Shown here one piece after another: positions 24,423 to 34,170 of a stretch of DNA of 41,045 nucleotides. Each line of letters opens with the position of its first letter. The stretch's first letter is position 1. The notes beneath the pieces are model-generated. The model was not told the origin of the DNA. It did no database searches and saw only the letters and a program-made list of their open reading frames with translations. Location: NCBI GenBank assembly GCA_964555705.1, contig CAZKTN010000021.1, positions 1 to 41,045 of the forward strand, written 5' to 3'. This stretch comes from ZLKRG44 sp964555705. Its GTDB lineage: Bacteria > Planctomycetota > Phycisphaerae > Phycisphaerales > SM1A02. The translations under genes and the position numbers were made by a program.

Positions 24423-27400
24423 GGCTGAAAGGTCGCTCGCCAAAGCGTACTCGCCGCGCGAGCACGAGCCCGCATGCCTCGAACGCTGGACGCTCGAGCG
24501 CTGCTTCCACGCCGAGCCTGGCGATCCCGGCGCGCCGTACTCGGTCTTCATCCCGCCTCCCAACGTGACGGCCGCGCTGCACCTCGGGCACGCGCTCAAC
24601 AACACGCTGCAGGATGTGCTCGTGCGCGTCGCGCGCATGCGGGGGGCAAACGCGATGTGGATGCCGGGCACGGACCACGCAGGCATCGCCACGCAGACCG
24701 TCGTCGAGAAGAGGCTGCTTCAGCAGGGGATCCGCCGCACCGACCTGCCGCGCGAGGCATTTGTCGCGAAGGTCCAGGAGTGGAAGGACGAGTACGAGGC
24801 GGTCATCCTCGACCAGCTCCGCGCGATGGGAGCCTCGTGCGACTACGACCGCGTCCGGTTCACGATGGACCCGGTGTGCACCGCAGCCGTGCGCGAGGCC
24901 TTCTTCAGGCTCTTCAGCGACGGGCTCATCTACCGCGGCAAGCGCCTCGTGAACTGGGACCCGGTGAGCCAGACGGCGCTCGCCGACGACGAGGTGGAGA
25001 TGGAGGAGGTGGACGGCCACTTCTGGTATCTCCGCTACCCGCTTGAGGACGGTTCGGGCCACATCACGGTGGCGACGACGCGGCCCGAGACGATGCTCGG
25101 CGACACCGGTGTGGCCGTCAATCCGAAGGACCCCCGTGCGGCTGCGCTGCGCGGCAAGCGCGTGCGGCTGCCGATCGTGGGCCGCGTGATCCCGATCGTC
25201 GAGGACGACTACGTGGTGATGCCCGTGTCGCTCGGCGGAGATCCTTCCGACGCGAAGGCGCAGTTCGCGTCGGGGTTCCTCAAGGTCACGCCCGCGCATG
25301 ACGCCAACGACTGGGAGATCGGTGTGCGTCACGGCCTCGCAGCCGTGAACGTGATGGCGCCAGACGCGTCGATCAGCGACCGTCACGGGTGGGCTGACGT
25401 GTCGGCCGACGCTCGTGCCTTTGTCGGGATGTCACGGGAGGCGGCGCGCACCGCAATCGTCGACTGGTTCCGCGCGAACGGCCTGCTCGAGGACGCCAAG
25501 CCCTACCGGCACAGTGTCGGACACAGCTACCGCTCGCATGTGCCCGTCGAGCCATACCTCTCCGACCAGTGGTACGTGCGCGTCACGGACGACAGGCTGC
25601 GCGGCGCGGCGCTCCGCGCGATGGCGCCCGAGCAGGTCGATGGCGCGCTGCCTGCGAGCGTCGCCGCGCTGCCCTCACGCGAGGGCGACGGCGAGCTCCG
25701 CTTCTTCCCGCCGCGCTACGCGCGCACCTTCCAGCAGTGGCACGAGGGCATCAGAGACTGGTGCATCTCGAGGCAGCTCTGGTGGGGCCACCGAATCCCC
25801 GTGTGGTCACGAGCGGTCACCGTGGATGCTCAGGGAAGCGGACTGTCCGCGTCGGCCCTGCAGGCGCTCGATGCTGCCACCGCAGCCGGTGCAGCATCGG
25901 GCCTGGCGATCCGCGCCAATCGGGTGTCCGATGGCGCTGCGGTGGAGTGCGCGGGGGGCGTGGACTCGGCGCTGCGTGCCGCAGGCCCTGGCGACTACAC
26001 CATCCACGCATGCGCGCGCGACGATGGCGCCGGCGCGGCACTCGAGGCGCACGGCTTCGTGCGCGACCCCGACGTGCTCGACACCTGGTTCTCGTCGGCG
26101 CTGTGGCCGATGTCCACGCTCGGCTGGCCGGAGCCGGGCCGTTTCGGGATGGATGGCCTGCTCGGCAGGTGGAACCCGAGCGCTGTGCTGTCCACGGCGC
26201 GCGAGATCATCACGCTGTGGGTCAGCCGCATGGTGATGATGAACCGCTACCTGCTCGGAGGTCGGGTGCCCTTCAGGCACGTGTTCATCCACAGCATCGT
26301 CCAGGACGGCTACGGGCAGAAGATGTCCAAGAGCCTCGGCAACGGCGTCGACCCTCGCGACATCATCGCCACGCATGGCGCCGATGCGCTGCGGTTCTGC
26401 CTGGTGCAGATGTCGACCGGCACGCAGGACGTGAGGCTGCCCGTCGACGTGCTCTGCCCGTTCACCGGCGAGGCGTTCACGCCCAAGACGGTCACCACAT
26501 CCTCAGGGCACACCGTCGCGGCTCCGGTCCAGGCGTGCCCCAAGGATCCCGCGAAGCAGATGGTCACCGCATTCGGCGCATCGAGCGGCCAGGCGATGCC
26601 CAGCGACGGCATGCCGCTCGCGCGAAACACATCGGCGCGCTTTGACATCGGCCGAAACTTCGCGAACAAGATGTGGAACGCCACGCGATTCGCGCTCGCG
26701 CAGTTCCCCGAGGGTGGCGACCCGGTCGAGGGCGCCGTGCGCCCCGAGCGTCTCGTCGACCGGTGGATGCTCGCGACGTTCGCGCGCGCCTCGCGCGCGG
26801 TGGACGAGTCGGTGGACGGCTACCAGTTCAACGCCTGCGCCGAGGCGCTCTACAACCTGGTGTGGCGCGACTTCTGCGACTGGTACCTCGAGGCGATCAA
26901 GCCAACGGTCAAGTCCGATGCGGTGCAGCGCGCGGTGCTGCGCTCAGTGCTCAACGGCTCGATGCGACTGATGCATCCCGTGATGCCGTTCGTGACCGAG
27001 GCGCTGTGGCCTTGGGTGCAGGGGATCGCAGGCACGCCTGTCGCGGGGCTCCGCCTCGAGCCGTCGGCCACACTGGCCCGTGCGGCTTGGCCTGCCGTCG
27101 ATGCAAGCCTTGACGATGCGGATGCTCTGGCACGCTTCTCGCGCGTGCAGGCCCTCGTGCTCGCGATCCGCAATGTGCGCGGCGAGCGGGGGGTGGAGGT
27201 CAAGCGACGCATCACGCTGCATGCGCCCGCGGCGACATCCGCCATCGTGCAAGATGGTGCGGGCGTGGTCGAGACGCTGGCCGGCCTCGCAGGGGTCGTG
27301 ACGCTCGACCTGGCATCGCGACCCGCCGACGCTGTGCCTGTCGCCTTCGAGGGCGAGGAGTTCTGGCTTTCGGGACTCGTCGATGCCGTCGACTCCGCGG

Positions 27401-27597
27401 CCGAGCGCCAGAGACTGGCCAAGACCATCGCTGACCGGGAGCGCATCGCGGCGGGCTACCGCGCGAAGCTCTCGAACCCGGGCTACCTCGCCAAGGCGAA
27501 GCCCGAGCTGGTCGAGGAGACCCGGAGCCTCCTGGCCAAGGCTGAGGCCGACATCGCCGCCGCCCGCAAGGCGAGCGAGGCGCTTTCGGGAACCTGA
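24421..27597 (+). CDS. valS: Valyl-tRNA synthetase
   Basis: Class I aminoacyl-tRNA synthetase charging tRNA-Val in the cytosol. The 1058-residue protein has PPPNVTAALHLGHALN with the HIGH-type HLGH at 54-57, an editing domain (TTRPETMLGDTGVAVNP near 220), DVLDTWFSSALWPMSTLGWP, and KMSKS at 634-638. It ends with the ValRS-specific coiled coil (ERQRLAKTIADRERIAAGYR, then AKLSNPGYLAKAKPELVEE), which separates it from IleRS and LeuRS. It is about 100 residues longer than E. coli ValRS. Two extra segments lie before DPDVLDTW (about 465-540) and after TGTQDVRLPV (about 675-738), the second holding two isolated CP pairs. ATG 24421 is 9 bases after a TAGACT box. Confidence 0.96.
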   Translation: MAERSLAKAYSPREHEPACLERWTLERCFHAEPGDPGAPYSVFIPPPNVTAALHLGHALNNTLQDVLVRVARMRGANAMWMPGTDHAGIATQTVVEKRLLQQGIRRTDLPREAFVAKVQEWKDEYEAVILDQLRAMGASCDYDRVRFTMDPVCTAAVREAFFRLFSDGLIYRGKRLVNWDPVSQTALADDEVEMEEVDGHFWYLRYPLEDGSGHITVATTRPETMLGDTGVAVNPKDPRAAALRGKRVRLPIVGRVIPIVEDDYVVMPVSLGGDPSDAKAQFASGFLKVTPAHDANDWEIGVRHGLAAVNVMAPDASISDRHGWADVSADARAFVGMSREAARTAIVDWFRANGLLEDAKPYRHSVGHSYRSHVPVEPYLSDQWYVRVTDDRLRGAALRAMAPEQVDGALPASVAALPSREGDGELRFFPPRYARTFQQWHEGIRDWCISRQLWWGHRIPVWSRAVTVDAQGSGLSASALQALDAATAAGAASGLAIRANRVSDGAAVECAGGVDSALRAAGPGDYTIHACARDDGAGAALEAHGFVRDPDVLDTWFSSALWPMSTLGWPEPGRFGMDGLLGRWNPSAVLSTAREIITLWVSRMVMMNRYLLGGRVPFRHVFIHSIVQDGYGQKMSKSLGNGVDPRDIIATHGADALRFCLVQMSTGTQDVRLPVDVLCPFTGEAFTPKTVTTSSGHTVAAPVQACPKDPAKQMVTAFGASSGQAMPSDGMPLARNTSARFDIGRNFANKMWNATRFALAQFPEGGDPVEGAVRPERLVDRWMLATFARASRAVDESVDGYQFNACAEALYNLVWRDFCDWYLEAIKPTVKSDAVQRAVLRSVLNGSMRLMHPVMPFVTEALWPWVQGIAGTPVAGLRLEPSATLARAAWPAVDASLDDADALARFSRVQALVLAIRNVRGERGVEVKRRITLHAPAATSAIVQDGAGVVETLAGLAGVVTLDLASRPADAVPVAFEGEEFWLSGLVDAVDSAAERQRLAKTIADRERIAAGYRAKLSNPGYLAKAKPELVEETRSLLAKAEADIAAARKASEALSGT

Positions 27598-27655
27598 ACC
27601 GCCCAATCCGCCTCAGAAGTGGATCTCTCCGCGTGCCTGTGCCCGATTCCGGGCG

Positions 27656-27661
27656 TAGCCT
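27656..27661 (+). promoter_or_regulatory. Candidate -10 element TAGCCT upstream of the gluzincin lipoprotein
   Basis: TAGCCT ends 14 bases before the ATG at 27676, in the 78-base gap after valS. It is identical to the arms of the carotenoid divergent promoter. The spacing would allow a very short leader. Confidence 0.4.
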
Positions 27662-27675
27662 GTACGCAGAACGTG

Positions 27676-28968
27676 ATGCTGGCGCGGTCCACCCCAACGC
27701 CTCGACACGCCGCGCGTGCGCTCCTCACTTCGGTGGCGCTCGCCATTGCCGCCCTAACCGGCTGCCGATCGAGCCCGCCGACGGATGACCCGCGCGCTAT
27801 GCCCGAGTCGCCAGAGCCTGCGCGCGCGGGAAGCGTGACCCGTGCGCCGACCGCAGCGCCCGAACCTGTCGAGATGGTCCCCAAGGGTGCGGTCGTGCGC
27901 GCCATCGAGCCATGGCGCAGCACCACCCGCGAGGGCGAGCGCATCATCACGCCAAGCTTCCGCATCCACACCACGATGCGCAGCGAGGAGTTCAAGCGCC
28001 TCATGGCGATCTTCTCCGAGCGCGCGATGGCGCACTGGACTACGGCACTTGCGACGCTTCCTGCCCCCGACCGCCCGCTCGACACCTATGTGTTCGGCTC
28101 GCGCGACGAGTGGGCCGCGCACACCCGGATGAAGCTCGGCACCGAGGCCGGCGCGTACCTCGCTCTGGGCCGTGGCGGCTACACCTCCAACGCGGAGGCG
28201 ATCCTCTACGACATCGGCCCCGGCGACACGCTCACCATCCTGGCGCACGAGGGGTGGCACCAGTTCACGCAGTCCCTCTTCAAGCAGGAGCTGCCGCCGT
28301 GGCTTGAGGAGGGGATCGCGGCCTACATGGAGGGGCATCGCATCTCGCCCGAGAGCGGGGAGCCTGTCTTCACGCCCTGGCGCAACTTCGAGCGATTCGG
28401 CGAGCTTCGCGACGCGGTGCGCCGAGGCCGCACGGTGCCCATCGACCAGATCCTCGATTCCACCGCGCAGGAGTACCTCGCGGATGGCCGCGACCGGCTG
28501 CTGACCTACTACGCGCAGGTGTGGGCGCTCGTGCACTACCTCCGGGAGGGCGAGGACGGCGCGTACGGGTCCGGCCTCTCGCGGCTGCTCGCGGACTGCA
28601 TCGCGGGCCGCGTGTCCGACACGCTGCGCAGCGCACCGATGCCGCAGGACGAGGCGCGTGCGCTCGACCGTGCGCTGCGGCGCGGCACCCGTCTGGTGCC
28701 CGGCCGCTACTGGATCCGCGCCTACTTCACGCCTGACCTCGAGCGCTTCGCATCCGGCTACCGAAGCTTCGTGGATGACATCGTCGCACGAGGATCTGGC
28801 GATGCGATCTGGCGCGGCCGCAGCCCGGTGCTCGCGCGCCGCGCCGCGGGGGCCAAGTCCGCGCCCGGCGCTGGCGCAAGTGCGGCCTCAAGTGACGCGG
28901 CCGCGGCGGCCGCCGTCGCGCCGCCGGTGCCGGCGCCTCCGCCCGCCGATCAGTCGCCGCGCAGGTAG
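27676..28968 (+). CDS. Gluzincin-type metallopeptidase lipoprotein (DUF1570-like)
   Basis: A 430-residue predicted lipoprotein. The N-terminus has basic residues, a hydrophobic core and the lipobox LTGC with Cys30. A Pro-rich linker leads to a peptidase-like domain with HEGWH (His191, Glu192, His195), a zinc HExxH motif, and WLEEGIAAYMEG, whose glutamate (211 or 212) is placed as the third ligand in gluzincins. The arrangement HExxH-(x15)-EE resembles DUF1570-type proteins that are common in planctomycetes. The last 50 or so residues are Ala/Pro-rich and low in complexity. An in-frame GTG at 27619 would add 19 residues that break the signal, so ATG 27676 was chosen. It probably acts on the cell surface or in the periplasm; the substrate is unknown. 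The 3' end overlaps the convergent hydrolase by 19 bases. Confidence 0.8.
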   Translation: MLARSTPTPRHAARALLTSVALAIAALTGCRSSPPTDDPRAMPESPEPARAGSVTRAPTAAPEPVEMVPKGAVVRAIEPWRSTTREGERIITPSFRIHTTMRSEEFKRLMAIFSERAMAHWTTALATLPAPDRPLDTYVFGSRDEWAAHTRMKLGTEAGAYLALGRGGYTSNAEAILYDIGPGDTLTILAHEGWHQFTQSLFKQELPPWLEEGIAAYMEGHRISPESGEPVFTPWRNFERFGELRDAVRRGRTVPIDQILDSTAQEYLADGRDRLLTYYAQVWALVHYLREGEDGAYGSGLSRLLADCIAGRVSDTLRSAPMPQDEARALDRALRRGTRLVPGRYWIRAYFTPDLERFASGYRSFVDDIVARGSGDAIWRGRSPVLARRAAGAKSAPGAGASAASSDAAAAAAVAPPVPAPPPADQSPRR

Positions 28969-29741
28969 CGCGCGAGGAACTCGCACCCGCGCGACTTCGC
29001 GTCGTGCGACATCTGCCCAAAGCCCACGTGCTCCGCGACGGCGCCGGTGCGCTCGTAGGTGTGCATCACGACCCTCTCGGGATGCGCGCTCCTTGCGCGC
29101 AGGGCACCCACAAACCGCTCGGTGCCGGCCTGCGGCATCCACTCGTCGTGGCGCGCATGCAGCGCCATGAAGGGGATGTCGCGCCAGCCCTCAAGGTGCG
29201 TCATCGGGTCAATCCGCTGCGCGATGGCCGCGTCATGGATCGGCATCCCTGCGAGCGACGCGAAGTCGCCGGTCGAGCACTCGATGAGCGCGCAGCGAAA
29301 CGGGTGCGGCGAGCAGAGCCGCACGCACGAGGCCATCCCGCCGGCGGACATCCCGCCCACCGCGAGGCGTGACGTGTCGACGATCCCCATCGCACCTGCG
29401 TCGGCCACAACAGCGTCGATCTCGCCGGACATCTGCTCGATCATCGCCATCGCGCATGCCGGCGCCTGCATCGCGAGGTCCTCGCGCTGGCCGTGGCCCG
29501 GAAGGTCAAGCGCGATGCTCGCGATGCCCTCACGCGCGAGCCTCAGGTATCGCCCCGGATCGAGCTCCTTGTTCGCCGTTCGTCCGTGCATCCAGATGAG
29601 GGTGGGCAGCGGCCCAGGGATCGGCGCCGACGCATCGGACGGATCGGCATCGCGCGCCGGATGGACCACAACCGCGGGCACGCCGCCGAACGCTGTCCAC
29701 CAGCTCATGCGCAGAAGGCTGCGCGGGAACTGTCCGGGCAT
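28950..29741 (-). CDS. Alpha/beta hydrolase (dienelactone hydrolase/esterase-like)
   Basis: A 263-residue serine hydrolase with the oxyanion segment WMHGRTANK (50-58), LDLPGHGQR (79-87), the nucleophile elbow GGMSAGGM (Ser132), Asp199 in ARHDEW and His238 in EHVGFG, so the triad appears complete. No signal peptide is visible. The frame is open to 29816, but that extension overlaps the rsmD end. I used ATG 29741, and GTG 29747 is also possible. It lies 19 bases after rsmD on the same strand, so the two may be cotranscribed, with no obvious functional link. The substrate is unknown; YtaP- or esterase-like activity is plausible. Confidence 0.82.
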   Translation of the reverse strand: MPGQFPRSLLRMSWWTAFGGVPAVVVHPARDADPSDASAPIPGPLPTLIWMHGRTANKELDPGRYLRLAREGIASIALDLPGHGQREDLAMQAPACAMAMIEQMSGEIDAVVADAGAMGIVDTSRLAVGGMSAGGMASCVRLCSPHPFRCALIECSTGDFASLAGMPIHDAAIAQRIDPMTHLEGWRDIPFMALHARHDEWMPQAGTERFVGALRARSAHPERVVMHTYERTGAVAEHVGFGQMSHDAKSRGCEFLARYLRGD

Positions 29742-29760
29742 CGTCACCACCGCATCATGC

Positions 29761-30363
29761 TCATGCGGCCTGCTCAGGGCCCGGTGTCCCCGGAGTGGGC
29801 GCGTAGAGCAGCACATGCTGCTCCCGCCCGTAGGAGCGGATCTCGGGACCCGAGAACCCTGCGATCGGAAGACCCTCGTCGCCCGGAAGCTCCGGAAGCC
29901 GCAGCACCAGGAACGACGTTGGCGCCATCACCGCGCGAAGCCGTGCGCACTGCTCGGTGATCCGCGCCATGCCTTCAGGCGTGCGCGCGACCTCAAACGG
30001 CGGATCAATGAACACGACATCCACAGGGGACGGGGCGAGCCCGATCACGCCAGGCCCAAGCGCATCGGCCTGCACCGCGTTGACGCGGTCGCCGACGCCA
30101 AGGATCGCGATGTTGGCGCGCAGGAAGTCGAACACCTGGCGCTCCTGCTCCACGCACACCACCCGGCCCGCGCCGCGGCTGGCAGCCTCGATGCCCATGG
30201 TGCCGGGCCCCGAGAAGAGGTCGAGCACGCGCGTGTCGTCGAACCATCCGCGAAGCACATTGAAGATCGCCTCCTTGGTCCGTGCGCCCATCGGTCGCGT
30301 GACGTGTCCGGGCGGTGCCTGCAGCATCCGCGACCTCAGCGAACCTCCAAGGATCTTCAGCAT
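29761..30363 (-). CDS. rsmD: 16S rRNA (guanine(966)-N(2))-methyltransferase
   Basis: SAM-dependent enzyme methylating G966 of 16S rRNA. The 200-residue protein begins MLKILGGSLRSR, the usual RsmD start. It has TRPMGARTKEAIFNVL (22-37), the SAM motif LDLFSGPGTMGIEAASRGA (47-65) and the catalytic DPPF (120-123), all characteristic of the family. An ATG further upstream at 30411 would add a non-homologous leader; ATG 30363 was chosen on homology and because a TACGAT box lies 8 bases before it. It is divergent from the toroid-fold gene with 50 bases between start codons. The family call is firm; the exact target is by family. Confidence 0.92.
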   Translation of the reverse strand: MLKILGGSLRSRMLQAPPGHVTRPMGARTKEAIFNVLRGWFDDTRVLDLFSGPGTMGIEAASRGAGRVVCVEQERQVFDFLRANIAILGVGDRVNAVQADALGPGVIGLAPSPVDVVFIDPPFEVARTPEGMARITEQCARLRAVMAPTSFLVLRLPELPGDEGLPIAGFSGPEIRSYGREQHVLLYAPTPGTPGPEQAA

Positions 30364-30371
30364 GGGCGTCG

Positions 30372-30377
30372 ATCGTA
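30372..30377 (-). promoter_or_regulatory. Candidate -10 element TACGAT upstream of rsmD
   Basis: On the minus strand TACGAT ends 8 bases before the rsmD ATG, with no Shine-Dalgarno. It is the same hexamer as before the ABC exporter gene. Confidence 0.5.
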
Positions 30378-30401
30378 GGCATCGGTGGCGTGGCTGTGCG
30401 A

Positions 30402-30407
30402 TACCGT
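30402..30407 (+). promoter_or_regulatory. Candidate -10 element TACCGT upstream of the terpene-cyclase-fold gene
   Basis: TACCGT ends 6 bases before the ATG at 30414. No Shine-Dalgarno or -35 hexamer is visible. Confidence 0.45.
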
Positions 30408-30413
30408 GCACTC

Positions 30414-31571
30414 ATGCTCATGGACCTCCTCTGCGCGATGGTGGTGGCAAGCCGGTTCTCGGCACCGGCCGAGGCTGCGCGCACCGCGGCGATCACGGAG
30501 GGCATCGCGCTCATCCTCAAGATGCAGGAAGGCGACGGCGCCTCGGAGTGGCCCTACGAGGGCGTGTACCGGGTGCGTGGAAGGATCCCCGAGGGCTACC
30601 GCGTTGGGGGCACCGCAATTGTCGCAGAGGCGCTCGTGCGCATGCCCGGCTACGCGAGCGATGCTGGCCGTCAGGCTGCAGTGAGGCGGGCCATCGAGTT
30701 CATCTGCGCGAAGACGTCGGAGCCGAGCCTCTCGATCGACACCTACTCAGGCGGATACGACGTGCGCGGATGGGGCGCCTGCTACGCGGCCCGCGCGCTG
30801 CTCGCGGCCCGTGCTTGCGGTGCCGTGCCGGAGGGGATGGATGCCCGGGTAGGCGAGACGCTGCGCTGGTACATCGACACGCTGCAGAGGCTTGAGATCC
30901 CGGAGACGGGCGGTTGGAACTATGCCCGCGAGCCGGGCGCCGAGACGCCCTCGCGCGCGAGCCCCTTCATGACCGCGCCGTGCCTGCAGGTGCTCTTCGA
31001 GGCTCGGGCGCAGGGGATCGCAGTCGACGAAGGCGTCGTGATGCGCGCCCTCGACGCGCTCGAGCGGTGCCGGACGCCCGAAGGGAACTTCGCGTACTCC
31101 GCATCGGCCCAGACCCGCGAGCCCCAGCGCTCGATGCCGGGCGCCACGGGCCGGATGGTCAGCGGCGAGATGGTGCTTCTGCTGGCAGGTCGCGGCAGCC
31201 CGGAACGGGTGGCAGCATCGATTGACGCCTTCGTGGCCTACTGGCAGGAGCTCGAGCGGCGCCGTGCCAAGACAGGCACCCACGTTCCGCCCTACGGCGT
31301 GGCGCCCTACTACTTCCAGTTCGCGCACTGGTACGCCGCGCAGGCGGCGGAGCTGCTTGAGGGCGCCCAGCGCGAGGAGTGCCGGCGAAAGGTGGCGGCG
31401 CTCATGTGGGCGACCCGGTCAGGCGATGGCACGTGGAACGACCGCGTCTTCCCGCGTTCGGCGGCGTTCGGCACGGCGACGGCCATGCTGGCGCTCGAGG
31501 CACCGAACATGCCGACGCCCGCGCGCTGGTCGCCGCCCGACTCCGCCGACGGATCCCGCGAGCCGGACTGA
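30414..31571 (+). CDS. Prenyltransferase/squalene-oxidase-repeat (alpha/alpha toroid) protein, probably exported
   Basis: A 385-residue protein whose N-terminus (about 1-21, MDLLCAMVVASRFSAPAEA) could be a short signal peptide. The rest shows helical-hairpin repeats of the squalene cyclase/prenyltransferase beta-subunit type, with QW-like ends such as GGWNYARE, GNFAYSA and GDGTWNDRVFP, and GTAIVAEALVRM, ACYAARALLAARA and GTATAMLALEA helices. The catalytic DXDD motif of squalene-hopene cyclase is absent and the protein is about 250 residues shorter, so it is not a cyclase of that type. Planctomycetes encode many such non-catalytic-looking toroid proteins, whose role is unknown. ATG 30414 was chosen from the TACCGT box; ATG 30420 is two codons later. 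Confidence 0.72.
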   Translation: MLMDLLCAMVVASRFSAPAEAARTAAITEGIALILKMQEGDGASEWPYEGVYRVRGRIPEGYRVGGTAIVAEALVRMPGYASDAGRQAAVRRAIEFICAKTSEPSLSIDTYSGGYDVRGWGACYAARALLAARACGAVPEGMDARVGETLRWYIDTLQRLEIPETGGWNYAREPGAETPSRASPFMTAPCLQVLFEARAQGIAVDEGVVMRALDALERCRTPEGNFAYSASAQTREPQRSMPGATGRMVSGEMVLLLAGRGSPERVAASIDAFVAYWQELERRRAKTGTHVPPYGVAPYYFQFAHWYAAQAAELLEGAQREECRRKVAALMWATRSGDGTWNDRVFPRSAAFGTATAMLALEAPNMPTPARWSPPDSADGSREPD

Positions 31572-31596
31572 CTGCGAACTTCGCGCAAGTCTCTTC

Positions 31597-31637
31597 ACTT
31601 GACTCGCGTGCGGAGTACACTTGTCACTTCACTCGCG
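31597..31637 (+). promoter_or_regulatory. speA promoter region with paired direct repeats
   Basis: TACACT at 31616-31621 is a good -10 candidate. It would give a leader of about 60 bases to the ATG at 31687. It is flanked by two 12-base direct repeats, ACTTGACTCGCG (31597-31608) and ACTTCACTCGCG (31626-31637), differing at one base and 29 bases apart. A regulator bound to both could cover the promoter. No -35 hexamer at 16-18 bases is evident. Confidence 0.4.
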
Positions 31638-31686
31638 GCAAAGGGCCCTGGTGGGAACGCCAGCCGCGAGCCTCTCCGACACCACG

Positions 31687-33744
<2,058 letters not shown>

Positions 33745-33814
33745 CGGCTGCGCCAGGGGGGTGCGCAAGACGCGGCCGCTCCGCGCGGCTCCAGCCGGCG
33801 TGAGCTCCTGGCGA

Positions 33815-34168
33815 TCAGGGCGCGTGCGGAGGCCGGAACGCCAGCCTCGCGGCGCTCACGTCCGCATGGCAGTCGAAGACCCGGTCAAGCCGGGAGATGC
33901 GCACCACCTGCATGAGCGTGCCGCGCAGGCCGGCGACCTTCACGTCGCCTCCCACCTTGCGCATGCGGTGGTGCAGCAGGAGGATCGATGCGAGCCCGGT
34001 GCTCGAGAGCACCTCGAGCTTCGAGCAGTCCAGGATCACCTTGCTGATGCCGCCCTTGAGGAGCGACTGCACGGAGTCGGCGAGCTGACCCGCAGTGCTC
34101 GAGTTGAGGCCGCCATCCGCGACCACTGTCATGATGTCGCCGTCGATCTCGCTGACGTAGGTCTCCAT
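33815..34168 (-). CDS. STAS-domain protein (anti-sigma factor antagonist-like)
   Basis: A 117-residue single-domain STAS protein. The core ISKVILDCSKLEVLSSTGLA (41-60) matches the SpoIIAA/RsbV pattern of an Asp-containing strand, then a Ser/Thr pair (55-57) and Gly58 where phosphorylation by a partner kinase normally occurs. Such proteins bind anti-sigma kinases or act in other partner-switching systems. ATG 34168 has a good Shine-Dalgarno (GGAGGG) 7 bases upstream and lies 2 bases after the kdsD stop, so the two are probably cotranscribed. No anti-sigma kinase or PP2C phosphatase gene is present in the window, so its partner is elsewhere. The last 20 residues are variable. Confidence 0.87.
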   Translation of the reverse strand: METYVSEIDGDIMTVVADGGLNSSTAGQLADSVQSLLKGGISKVILDCSKLEVLSSTGLASILLLHHRMRKVGGDVKVAGLRGTLMQVVRISRLDRVFDCHADVSAARLAFRPPHAP

Positions 34169-34170
34169 CG

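Noticed and set aside
30414..31571. Squalene-hopene cyclase
   Set aside because: Too short (385 versus more than 600 residues) and no DXDD motif; only the repeat fold is supported.
33745..33814. Intrinsic terminator between speA and the STAS gene
   Set aside because: Only short G+C-rich self-complementary stretches are present and no T-tract follows.
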